Part shown: piece after piece, positions 46,408 to 55,050 of the stretch
How the letters are laid out: every line of letters begins with the position of its first letter
Position numbering within the stretch: position 1 is the stretch's first letter
Origin: Pseudobutyrivibrio ruminis HUN009
GTDB taxonomy: Bacteria > Bacillota > Clostridia > Lachnospirales > Lachnospiraceae
Direction: 5' to 3'
Assembly: GCF_000703005.1 (NCBI RefSeq)
Contig: NZ_JNLH01000001.1
Location: 213,501 to 277,500 of the forward strand
DNA: 64,000 bases
The notes under the pieces: generated by a model
Seen by the model: only the letters and a program-made list of their open reading frames with translations
Databases searched by the model: none
What the model was told of the DNA's origin: nothing
Translations under genes and position numbers: made by a program

Positions 46408-47517
46408 TTAGTAGCTTGCCTGTGATGCTGCGTCTGTTACAACTACAAGATCTTCTGTAACTTCCTCACCAGCATTGTTTGTGTATGTGATGCTTGAAAG
46501 GATATCCTCAGCAACATACCATGGCTCTGTCATGAATGTCTGCTTTGCAACTGTCTCACCAGCCTCAAGCTGCTGTACGATATCTGCACAATACTCGCCC
46601 TGAAGTGGGTAGCACATGAAGTCTGCATTGATGTCGCCTGACTGTACATACTCAAGACCAGCCTTGCAAGCATCGAAAGAAATAAGGATAACGTCTTTGT
46701 CTACACCATAAGAAACACCAGCTGCCTTCATAGCGTCCATAGCACCAAATGCTTCGTTATCGTTCTGGCAAACAACTACGTTGAACTTGCCTTCATAAGA
46801 CTTGCAGTATGATTCCATAACCTGCTGTCCACCATCCTGTGTGAAGTCACCATCCTGTGAATCAAGGATTGTCCAACCTTCAGCATCAGCGATCTTCTTA
46901 AATCCATCTGTACGTCCGATCTGAGCAGATGAACCATTAGAACCTTCGATTACAAGGATGTTGAGATCTGAGATACCCTTAGCTGCTGCATAATCCTTTA
47001 ACCATGTACCAGCTGCAAGACCTTCGTTCATGAATTCTGAACCAACCCATGAAACATACTTGTCTGAATCATCAATTGTTCTATCGATTACGATTACTGG
47101 AATACCAGCATCCTCACACTCTGTAAGAACTGTGTCCCAACCTGTTGAAACGATAGGATCAATTACGATGTAATCAACATCATCCTGGATGAACTGACGA
47201 ACTGCTTCGATCTGTGTTGCTGAATCATTATCGCAATCAACGAACTGGAGGTCATACCCATTCTCCTCTGAGAATGCTTCCTGTACTGAGTTTGTTGAAG
47301 CTGTACGCCAATCTGACTCATGACCAACCTGTGCGAATCCAACTGTGATTAAATCACCGCTTGCTGCTGCATCATCACTTCCAGCATCCTCTGTTGTCTC
47401 AGCTGCAGCTGTGTCAGATGATGTATCTGTTGAAGCTGTGTCTGATGCGCCACCACAAGCTACCATTGATGTAGCCATAAGGCTTACGAGCATTCCTGCT
47501 ACTATTCTTTTTTTCAT
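46408..47517 (-). CDS. ytfQ: Sugar ABC transporter substrate-binding lipoprotein, YtfQ-like
   Basis: 369 residues. The lipoprotein signal has its Cys at about 21 (SMVACGG), followed by an acidic Ser/Thr/Asp linker, then a type I periplasmic binding fold. TVGFAQVGHESDWR and STGWDTVLTECEDAGIPV match the YtfQ group, which binds galactofuranose and related furanoses. It is the first gene of the operon, divergent from an AraR-like repressor. Arabinofuranose would also fit a plant-polysaccharide degrader. Confidence 0.87.
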   Translation of the reverse strand: MKKRIVAGMLVSLMATSMVACGGASDTASTDTSSDTAAAETTEDAGSDDAAASGDLITVGFAQVGHESDWRTASTNSVQEAFSEENGYDLQFVDCDNDSATQIEAVRQFIQDDVDYIVIDPIVSTGWDTVLTECEDAGIPVIVIDRTIDDSDKYVSWVGSEFMNEGLAAGTWLKDYAAAKGISDLNILVIEGSNGSSAQIGRTDGFKKIADAEGWTILDSQDGDFTQDGGQQVMESYCKSYEGKFNVVVCQNDNEAFGAMDAMKAAGVSYGVDKDVILISFDACKAGLEYVQSGDINADFMCYPLQGEYCADIVQQLEAGETVAKQTFMTEPWYVAEDILSSITYTNNAGEEVTEDLVVVTDAASQASY

Positions 47518-47653
47518 AAGGTTTTTCTCCTTCCTTCTCCTTAACCAGGCCCCTTATTCCTGGTTGTTATTTATTTTCTATAATTAATTTAGCAAAGGTG
47601 AAAAATAGCAACAATAAAATTACCCTAATTTAAAGGCTTTCTAAGAATGCGAT

Positions 47654-47798
47654 AGTACCAATATTTTAATATTCAATATTTCCCATACCAATTCACAAAC
47701 ATTTCCCTGTTCTTCGTTTTTACAGTGAAATTTTTTTGAAATAAATGTGGAAAATTTATGATTGGTATGCTTTCACTATTGATAAATTTCATACCAAT
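47654..47798. promoter_or_regulatory. Candidate operators (ATACCAAT motif) in the divergent ytfQ/repressor region
   Basis: The 47518-47865 gap carries TACCAAT at 47656-47662, CATACCAAT at 47684-47692, the inverse ATTGGTATG at 47761-47769 and CATACCAAT again at 47790-47798. The last two form a wide palindrome in front of the repressor gene. These are plausible sites for the GntR/LacI-type repressor on both promoters. A small hairpin (AACCAGG/CCTGGTT) lies in the ytfQ leader near 47544-47566. Confidence 0.55.
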
Positions 47799-47865
47799 TT
47801 TCATTGATATATGTTAGAATTTTTATAGATAACGTGGAAACTCTTATGATTAAAGGTGAAATTTT

Positions 47866-48834
47866 ATGATTCCAAAATATATTTCATTAAAAAATAAATT
47901 AAACAATGACATATTGAAAAATAAATACCCGATCGGCTCAAAGCTTCCCACTGAGGTAGAATTGGCAAAAGAATATAATGTCAGCCGTTCCACTGTAAGA
48001 CAGGCCTTAGACCTTCTGGTAGAACAGGGAATCATCGACAAACATTGGGGTAGCGGAAACACGGTAATCGCCAAAAGTGACAATTCCAAAAGCAAAACTG
48101 TAATGGTATTGCTTCCAAACAATAAGGATTCTGTTTTTTCTGATGTATATGCTGATATCAGTTCCATGCTGATGAAAAATGGTTTTGAAGTGGAGTTTCA
48201 CAGTACTCAAAACAGCTATCAGCTTGAGCGCCAGTACCTTCAGCTTCTTATAAACGATATTTATGCAGGGCTGATTATTATGATGGCTCGTTCTAATTTT
48301 CCATCCACAAATGCCGATTTGCTTCAGCTTCAATGCAAACGCCAGCTTCCTATCGTTTTTATAGATAATGCACCTTCAACTATCTATAATCCTGTAATTA
48401 TCTCTGTAGATAATTACGGTAGAGGCTACCAGATGGCCCGTCACCTTATTAATCGTGGTCATAAAAAGCTTGGCGGTATTTTTATTAATGACAATTATTC
48501 TTCCATCCAGGCATTTTCTGGTTTCACTGATGCTGTCCGCGACGCCAATCTTGAAATAATGGATAACAGTTTTCATTTTTGTAACTACCACGATCCACAG
48601 GGTGTCAACTCACGAACCACTGCCGGCATCAATCGATTTTTAAAATATGCCTATGATACAGTATCAGCTGTTTATGTGGACGATCCTAACATCACCGGAG
48701 ATGGCACATTTCCAATTTTTACATCTAGCCTTACTCCATCCAAATCATTGGGCAAGGAATGTGCTAATGCAATCATGGAAATAAAAAAGAATGGCAACAG
48801 CAAATCTGTCACCATTCCATTTAAGGCTAATTAA
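47866..48834 (+). CDS. AraR-like repressor (GntR DNA-binding, LacI-type sensor domain)
   Basis: 322 residues. A GntR winged helix (about residues 5-72, LPTEVELAKEYNVSRSTVRQALDLL) is fused to a LacI/periplasmic-binding-type domain (SVDNYGRGYQMARHLINRGHKK). This fusion is typical of AraR. It is about 40 residues shorter than Bacillus AraR; the part after residue 270 is compressed. It is divergent from the ytfQ-like operon and probably represses it until the sugar is present. Its last four bases overlap the end of the convergent binding-protein gene. Confidence 0.87.
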   Translation: MIPKYISLKNKLNNDILKNKYPIGSKLPTEVELAKEYNVSRSTVRQALDLLVEQGIIDKHWGSGNTVIAKSDNSKSKTVMVLLPNNKDSVFSDVYADISSMLMKNGFEVEFHSTQNSYQLERQYLQLLINDIYAGLIIMMARSNFPSTNADLLQLQCKRQLPIVFIDNAPSTIYNPVIISVDNYGRGYQMARHLINRGHKKLGGIFINDNYSSIQAFSGFTDAVRDANLEIMDNSFHFCNYHDPQGVNSRTTAGINRFLKYAYDTVSAVYVDDPNITGDGTFPIFTSSLTPSKSLGKECANAIMEIKKNGNSKSVTIPFKAN

Positions 48835-49850
48835 TATTTTCTATTTTGGATATAGTCCTCTGTCAATTCATCAGGTGTAAAGGTATTTTCATCAACATAA
48901 GTTATTTTAGGAACCGTCTTTCCCTGATTTAGCATATTAACTATGTTGTACAAATATGGCCCCTGCAGAGGATTACATTCCACTACAAAATTTATCTGAC
49001 CATTCATACAAAGCTCCAATGCATTTCTTGTAGCATCAAAGGAAACTACGGTAATTTTACTTCCCACACCATATTTCACACCAGCTTCATTAAGCGCTGC
49101 GATGGCGCCCATTGCCTCTTCATCGTTTTCGCAATAAAGCACATCAATATCACTTGGATTTACTTCCTCCAATGTGTTCTCCATTATCTCTCTGGCTTTA
49201 GCTTTGGTAAACTCACCACAATCTTCCGCAACGATGTTCCAATTAGTATGTTCCTCCATAGCTTTTTCCAAAGCCTTCGATCTACCTAGCTGGGCCGATG
49301 ACTCCAGTGTTCCTTGAATGTGGACTATATTTAAATCCTCAGTCACCCCATCACCATCAGAATCATACAACTTTTCCAAATATGCTACTGCAGCTTCTCC
49401 CTGCGATTTAAAATCTGAGCCAACGAATGCTGTGTATAAAGCTTCATTTGATACATTTACATTTCTATCGCAGATAATTACAGGAATGCCTGCCTGCTTG
49501 GCCTCTGATAAAACAGTGTCCCATCCCGTTTCCACTATAGGACTAAGAATGATGTAATCCACGCCTTGCTGGATAAAAGTACGAATATCGCGAATCTGAT
49601 TATCCTGCTTTGACTGGCCATCCTTATAAATCAGCTTGTAACCCTTCGTCTCTGAAAAAGATTCTTTGACTGAATCAGTAAGCGCCACTCTCCATGCTGA
49701 TTCTGCACCTGGCTGAGAAAAGCCCACCACTATTAAGTCCGAGCTTTCATCCTCTGCCTCCTCAGTCTTTTTTGAGGCTCCGCAGCTGATAAAAGTTGCC
49801 ATGACTATACAAGCCAATATAAAGCTTAAAACCCTCTTTTTTCTAAACAT
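48831..49850 (-). CDS. Sugar-binding lipoprotein of a three-component sensor (YtfQ/XylFII-like)
   Basis: 339 residues with a lipoprotein signal peptide (Cys at about 23, TFISCGAS) and a type I sugar-binding fold closely resembling the YtfQ-like protein at 46408 (VVGFSQPGAESAWR, ETGWDTVLSEAKQAGIPV). No permease or ATPase gene accompanies it. Instead its start overlaps the histidine kinase stop by eight bases. This fits a ligand-presenting partner of the kinase, as XylFII does for LytS in clostridia, more than a transport component. Confidence 0.85.
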   Translation of the reverse strand: MFRKKRVLSFILACIVMATFISCGASKKTEEAEDESSDLIVVGFSQPGAESAWRVALTDSVKESFSETKGYKLIYKDGQSKQDNQIRDIRTFIQQGVDYIILSPIVETGWDTVLSEAKQAGIPVIICDRNVNVSNEALYTAFVGSDFKSQGEAAVAYLEKLYDSDGDGVTEDLNIVHIQGTLESSAQLGRSKALEKAMEEHTNWNIVAEDCGEFTKAKAREIMENTLEEVNPSDIDVLYCENDEEAMGAIAALNEAGVKYGVGSKITVVSFDATRNALELCMNGQINFVVECNPLQGPYLYNIVNMLNQGKTVPKITYVDENTFTPDELTEDYIQNRKY

Positions 49851-51291
49851 TGATTATCCCCTTCTCATCATGCTTTTGTTTTGGAATGACTACAGTGATT
49901 GTGGTTCCAACTCCCTCTGTGCTGGAAATTGTAAGTCCATATTCCTCGCCAAACAAAAGCTGCACTCGCTCGTGAACTGTGCGAAGACCAAATCCTATCT
50001 TTTCCCCATTTACGATTGCAGCCCGCATCTCCTGCAATCGTTCTTCCGTCATGCCCGCACCATTGTCCTTTACTACAAGCTCAATTTTGTCATCCAAATC
50101 CACCGCTTCAACTTTTATTGAGCCCTTCTCGCGCTGAAGCTTTATTCCATGATAAATACTATTTTCAACAAGTGGCTGAAGTGTAAGCTTTGGAACTGAG
50201 TACCCATAAAGACTTTCAGGTATATTTACCTGATAATCCATTCTATCCTGATATCTGGTTTTCTGAATTGCCAAATAGCTGAGGACATGCTTTTCTTCCT
50301 CTTGAAGAGAGATGATATCCTTTCCTCGGCTTAAGCAAAAACGGAAGAAATCAGAAAGATCACTAACCATCTTTATACTCTCTTCTTTTTTATCAGCCTC
50401 GATTAACCAGATGATTGTATCCAAAGTATTATACAAAAAATGAGGATTAATCTGAGCCTGCAAAAGTTCAAGCTCTGCATGTCGCTTTCTTCGCTCAGCC
50501 CTCTTATTTTCCTGAATAAGAGTATTTAGCTTTCCAACCATCTCCTCAAAACCATCTGACAGAGTTTGTATTTCTGCCTGGGCTGCATCAACAGGAGTCT
50601 TTGGTTCAAAATCTCCATTTGTAATATCGTTCACTCTGCCTGCCAACTTCGTAAGAGGTGAGGTGATGGCTTCAGTAGTCTTTGCAACATAAAAGATAAT
50701 AAGAAATACCACTATTACAAACACCGCAACTGTTCCTATAAGGATGTACTCAACCTGTGTGGTAATCTCTTCCTGAAGCTCACTAAGATGAACTGATTCA
50801 TAATATAAATAATCATACATGTATGTCTGAATCAAATCTGTCAGAATGTAGATATTGTTTTCCAGCTGAGTCATTCCCTCATCATAGGTTTCAGCATTAT
50901 CCACCTCTTCCATTCTGGTTTCCAAGGTTATGCACAAATCTCGCACCGATTCTATGGAATCAATACTGTCTTTTTCTGTGGTTTGCTCCAAAAGCCGCTC
51001 CGCCAACTCCCTGGCTTTTTCAACCTCTTCTGTTGGCTTTCCATCTGCATAGGCACTATCACTAACGTAATAGAACATCTTTAAATCTACATCACTTTTG
51101 AAATCCTGGTTGAATGCAGATGCAGCTGTAACATTATGAAGAATTGTTCTGTATTGAAAAGCATTCCAACATAAGAGACCTATGAGTACCGCAATTACGA
51201 TACTCATAGGTACAATAATAACCACTATTAACCTTCTAAGCATGACGCTCATTGAAGGCTTTTGCTTTTTGTTTGTCACTTCAACACTCAT
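49843..51291 (-). CDS. Sensor histidine kinase, LytS/YesM type
   Basis: 482 residues: membrane helix (about 18-40), extracellular helical region (about 41-180), second membrane helix (about 185-210), HAMP, a coiled linker, then the His_kinase domain with phospho-acceptor His in AQINPHFLYNTLD. The HATPase domain has N box LQPLVENSIYHGI and the G-box motifs DNGAGM and GFGLRTVHERV. It overlaps the response regulator by four bases and the binding protein by eight, so all three should be made together. Confidence 0.92.
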   Translation of the reverse strand: MSVEVTNKKQKPSMSVMLRRLIVVIIVPMSIVIAVLIGLLCWNAFQYRTILHNVTAASAFNQDFKSDVDLKMFYYVSDSAYADGKPTEEVEKARELAERLLEQTTEKDSIDSIESVRDLCITLETRMEEVDNAETYDEGMTQLENNIYILTDLIQTYMYDYLYYESVHLSELQEEITTQVEYILIGTVAVFVIVVFLIIFYVAKTTEAITSPLTKLAGRVNDITNGDFEPKTPVDAAQAEIQTLSDGFEEMVGKLNTLIQENKRAERRKRHAELELLQAQINPHFLYNTLDTIIWLIEADKKEESIKMVSDLSDFFRFCLSRGKDIISLQEEEKHVLSYLAIQKTRYQDRMDYQVNIPESLYGYSVPKLTLQPLVENSIYHGIKLQREKGSIKVEAVDLDDKIELVVKDNGAGMTEERLQEMRAAIVNGEKIGFGLRTVHERVQLLFGEEYGLTISSTEGVGTTITVVIPKQKHDEKGIINV

Positions 51292-52892
51292 ACTCCCTGC
51301 CCTTTCGCTCTGAATTCCTTAGGGCTAATTCCATAAGTTTTCTTGAAAATATAGCTAAAGTAATGTGGGTCCTTATAGCCCACCTTTTCTGCAACTGCAG
51401 AGGTCTTCTCTTTTGTATTTAAAAGCAATTCCTTGGCATGCTCCATACGCTTTGATGTAATGTATTCAACAAAGGTAGTTTTATTTTCTCTTGAGAACAT
51501 TGCAGACAAATAGCTAGGAGAAATATTTATTTCTTTCGCCACCTCATTAAGGCTCAAGCTAGAATCACAGTAATGCTCGTTTACATAATTAATTGCCGCA
51601 GAAAGCTGTGACTTTGACTGGTTGCCTACCAAATCCTTTCTCTTTGCAATAGCTGCTCTAAACATATCCGAAACAACATTCAAAACTGTATCACTTGTAA
51701 CCTTTTCCAAGTTTCCTCTTGTGCTTGAATCCAAAACATTATCTGAATCAACTCCAAGCTTTTTCAGATAATCACAAACGCACATGTACATAGTCATAGC
51801 AAAATATTTACAGAATATGCTAGAGCTCAACGCACTTTTCGTCTGCTGATTTACTATGTTATCAAGGAAATCGTCTATCTCAGATTCGCCGGCGTTTTCA
51901 AGGAAAAGCATAACAAGTCGCTGGTCGATTGTGTTTGCACTATCCTCGCCAAATGTGCGCATAGACTCTACATCCTGCTCTGTGAAGATATGACCATCCG
52001 GATTAATAAATCGACAGCTAAGTCGTTTGTTTGCTTGCTGACATGCTTTTGCAAACTCCGACAGTCTAGTTATCACACCACTTTGTGCCAAATACCAATG
52101 TATTTCATCATCATAGACCATACATCTACGATTGATATTTTCTATTAAATTAGTTGTATTACTTTCGATTGTGGATTCATCGCCCTTAACAATAATCGCA
52201 TAGGTATCCATATTCCAATGGAACACAATGTATTCTGGGCAGCATTTTAGATACTGCATCAGCTGTTCTGACAAACGAGCCATGTGCTTTGAATACACCG
52301 GTGCTGTATGCATTCCTGTCATTGGGGTAAAATCCAAAAGAACAAGGTTGTAATGAGTAGTATCTAGAGAAAGACCAAGCTCCTCCGACTTCTCATAAAC
52401 CTCAGATACGGACATAGTTCCACTAACCAGCTGATTAAAAAATCTGACTCTGGCGAACTGTTCATATTCCTGACTTTCCGCTTTGAATTGATCTAGATAT
52501 TTGTCTCGCTCATTTTCTTTATCCAGCTTTGATTTGGCATCGTTCATAACATCCCCAAGCTTATCCTTTGTGATAGGCTTTAAAAGATAATTATCTACGC
52601 CAATGCTGATTGCCTCCTGGGCATAAGAAAAATCATCGAAACCACTGATGATAATGATTCTTGTATTAGGAAGTTCCTTTTTAATCATTTTGGACAGAGA
52701 GATTCCGTCCATGAAAGGCATCCTGATGTCTGTGATTAACACATCAGGCTTTGTCTGCCTAATAAGAGGTAATGCCACCTCCCCATCGGCGGCATCACCA
52801 ACATATGCAAAGCCATATTGCTCCCATGGGAAGCTGGCCTTTAATCCGTCTCGAATGACAATCTCATCCTCAACTAAAAAAACACTATACAT
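51288..52892 (-). CDS. AraC-type response regulator, YesN type
   Basis: 534 residues. The receiver domain (about 1-120) has phospho-acceptor Asp55 in TDIRMPFMDG. A long middle region (about 130-425) is of unclear fold, and a C-terminal AraC domain (about 430-530) has two helix-turn-helix motifs (LNEVAKEINISPSYLSAMF; VAEKVGYKDPHYFSYIFKK). It is the first gene of the three-component unit. Its likely target is the adjacent ytfQ-like transporter operon, by analogy with XylFII-LytS-YesN. Confidence 0.92.
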   Translation of the reverse strand: MYSVFLVEDEIVIRDGLKASFPWEQYGFAYVGDAADGEVALPLIRQTKPDVLITDIRMPFMDGISLSKMIKKELPNTRIIIISGFDDFSYAQEAISIGVDNYLLKPITKDKLGDVMNDAKSKLDKENERDKYLDQFKAESQEYEQFARVRFFNQLVSGTMSVSEVYEKSEELGLSLDTTHYNLVLLDFTPMTGMHTAPVYSKHMARLSEQLMQYLKCCPEYIVFHWNMDTYAIIVKGDESTIESNTTNLIENINRRCMVYDDEIHWYLAQSGVITRLSEFAKACQQANKRLSCRFINPDGHIFTEQDVESMRTFGEDSANTIDQRLVMLFLENAGESEIDDFLDNIVNQQTKSALSSSIFCKYFAMTMYMCVCDYLKKLGVDSDNVLDSSTRGNLEKVTSDTVLNVVSDMFRAAIAKRKDLVGNQSKSQLSAAINYVNEHYCDSSLSLNEVAKEINISPSYLSAMFSRENKTTFVEYITSKRMEHAKELLLNTKEKTSAVAEKVGYKDPHYFSYIFKKTYGISPKEFRAKGQGV

Positions 52893-52914
52893 TATTCCCC
52901 ATATCCCCTAAACT

Positions 52915-53517
52915 TTACTGCTCTGCTTTGTTCTTTAAATACTCTGAAATCATGGCGTACAAGGCGTCCGCTGTTGCCTCTACACCCATAAGCGAGCTAT
53001 TCACGCATAAGTCATATCCTCTACTGTCACCCCATTTCATTTTTGAATAGTAGTTGTGATATGCCTTACGTTTTTTATCATGTCTGAACATCTTTGCTTT
53101 GGCTTCAAGTCTGTTGAGTTTATACAAACGACAGATACGTTCTGTCTTTGCCTCCTCTTCACCTCTAACGAAAATAGAAATAAGTCCAGGAAAATCTCTC
53201 AATACATTTTCTGAACAACGTCCAACTACAACAAAGCTTTCTCCGCTTTCTGCCTTGTTTCTGATGAAGTCGAACTGAAGCTGTGCGATTTGATCCTGCA
53301 CACTTGAAGAATGTCCCCTAACTGTCCTGGTTAATCCCTGACGCTTGGTTTCTTCGTGCTTGTGAAGCTCCTCAGCATCTATACCATTTCTTTCCGCCAT
53401 TTGATCAAGCATGTTGCGGTCGTAAAGTGGTACATTAAACTTTTCCGCCAATCTGGAAGCAATTTCGTGTCCACCGCTTCCATACTCTCTACCTACTGAA
53501 ATAATAAACTGCCCCAT
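52915..53517 (-). CDS. Cytidylate-kinase-like protein
   Basis: A 200-residue P-loop protein starting ISVGREYGSGGHEIA, the nucleotide loop of the cytidylate kinase-like (AAK6) family common in Clostridia. It is distinct from canonical Cmk. FVVVGRCSEN and FVRGEEEAKTERI mark the core and LID regions. The substrate is not established; these proteins are often encoded near transporters or regulators. It is 22 bases upstream of the response regulator gene and could be in the same transcript. Confidence 0.85.
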   Translation of the reverse strand: MGQFIISVGREYGSGGHEIASRLAEKFNVPLYDRNMLDQMAERNGIDAEELHKHEETKRQGLTRTVRGHSSSVQDQIAQLQFDFIRNKAESGESFVVVGRCSENVLRDFPGLISIFVRGEEEAKTERICRLYKLNRLEAKAKMFRHDKKRKAYHNYYSKMKWGDSRGYDLCVNSSLMGVEATADALYAMISEYLKNKAEQ

Positions 53518-53590
53518 AAGTTTCCTCCTTCAGTATTGATTTATACTTATATTCTAATTGATTCAAGCAAAGAAGTCGAGTTTATAAGCT

Positions 53591-54940
53591 TTAGAAATAT
53601 CTTACAAAAATGTTAATCATAGATACTGCAAGAACGATGATTGTTCCTGGAACTAGCTCCTTACAGTATGTAGCCCAGCTGATAGGAAAACCTTCCTTAC
53701 CTGCTGTAGAGATACCAACAACATTTGCGCTGGCACCGATTGGCGTCATGCTTCCACCGATATCTGTTCCGATTGCAAGTGTCCATGCCATTGTAGACAA
53801 ATCAACACCTGTAGTTGCCGCCAGTGTTCTGATAACAGGAATCATTGTTGCTGAGAATGGAATGTTGTCGATGAATGCTGATGCAAAAGCACTTACCCAA
53901 AGGATAATTGCAATCATAAGATAAGCATTTCCACCTGATACCTTTGCAATGAATTCTGCAATAACAACAAGTACACCAGTCTCCTCAAGACCACCTACTA
54001 CAATAAACAATCCAATGAAGAATAATAATGTGTGGTAGTCAACTCTCTTAAGAAGAGTCAATGCCTTGCGACCTGAAGTTGCAAGTGTGATGATTGCAAT
54101 AAATGTACCGATGAATGCTACTGTAAGTCCTGTTGTAGCATGTGTAACAAGTAATACAATTGCTGTTGCAAAAATGATAGTACTTGTTAAAAACTCTTTC
54201 ATGTTATCGATTTTAATTTCAACATCGATAGTTGCTGGATCAACTTTGTCTGCTGGATCCTGTAATCTATTTCTCATTGTGAAATAGAAATAGAGAACGA
54301 TGATAACAAGTGAAACTGCACCAATTGCACCTGTGTTCATTACGAAATCTGAAAATGAAAATCCCAATGATGTACCAATGATAATGTTTGGTGGATCTCC
54401 ACACATAGTGGCACTTCCGCCTAGGTTGGCACAAAAGATTTCTGCCATGATAACTGGAACTGGGTTGAACTTAAGTGTTCTAGCCAATCTGATAGTAACT
54501 GCTGCAAGGAACAAGATTACTGTAATTGAATCGATAAACATTGCAAGTACAGATGAAAGAATCATAAATGCAACGAATATTCTAACTGGCTCAAAGTGGG
54601 CAAGCTTTGCAATCTTGAGACAAAGCCAATCAAAGAATCCTGCTTCTGCCATTCCTTCAACCATGATCATCATTCCCCAAAGGAAAATGATTGTAGCCCA
54701 GTTGACGCCTGAAGTCTGCTCCGCAGATTCTCCTGCTTCATACCAAAAAGATGGTTTGAAAATACCTCCTATCGCCAGAGTGTTAACAAATGCCTCTACG
54801 CTTCTCATTCCAACACCAAAAACAAAAATGCTGGTCAAGGCTCCGCAGCCAAGAGTAACGTAATGCTTAGGAAATCTATCCCAAACAATAAGCACAAACA
54901 TAGAAATAAAAATTACTATAGCTAGTACTTCTGCTAACAT
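53591..54940 (-). CDS. ArsB/NhaD-type anion or sodium transporter (SLC13-like)
   Basis: 449 residues with about 11-12 membrane helices. I place the start at 54940, six bases after GGGAG; the frame is open to 55006, but that extension runs into the terminator hairpin of the upstream gene. NLGGSATMCGDPPNIIIG and IGTDIGGSMTPIGASANVVG are the paired motifs of the ion-transporter superfamily (ArsB, NhaD, CitM). No arsenic genes are nearby, so a Na+/H+ antiporter or organic-anion carrier is more likely. Confidence 0.87.
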   Translation of the reverse strand: MLAEVLAIVIFISMFVLIVWDRFPKHYVTLGCGALTSIFVFGVGMRSVEAFVNTLAIGGIFKPSFWYEAGESAEQTSGVNWATIIFLWGMMIMVEGMAEAGFFDWLCLKIAKLAHFEPVRIFVAFMILSSVLAMFIDSITVILFLAAVTIRLARTLKFNPVPVIMAEIFCANLGGSATMCGDPPNIIIGTSLGFSFSDFVMNTGAIGAVSLVIIVLYFYFTMRNRLQDPADKVDPATIDVEIKIDNMKEFLTSTIIFATAIVLLVTHATTGLTVAFIGTFIAIITLATSGRKALTLLKRVDYHTLLFFIGLFIVVGGLEETGVLVVIAEFIAKVSGGNAYLMIAIILWVSAFASAFIDNIPFSATMIPVIRTLAATTGVDLSTMAWTLAIGTDIGGSMTPIGASANVVGISTAGKEGFPISWATYCKELVPGTIIVLAVSMINIFVRYF

Positions 54941-54975
54941 AAAATACTCCCTTTCTTTAATTAAAATAAATAAAA

Positions 54976-55004
54976 CTCGTGGACAATATATTATTGTCCA
55001 CGAC
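54976..55004 (-). terminator. Terminator of the complete GH3 gene
   Basis: CGTGGACAAT and ATTGTCCACG form a perfect 10-bp stem with a 5-nt loop; TTTTATTT follows on the minus strand. Confidence 0.88.
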
Positions 55005-55050
55005 ATTTTTTATTTTATATTAGGCTGTATTTTTTTTAAAGTAAAAAATG

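Noticed and set aside
53591..55006. Arsenite efflux pump ArsB
   Set aside because: The superfamily fits, but no arsR, arsC or arsA is nearby and the family covers many anion and sodium carriers.
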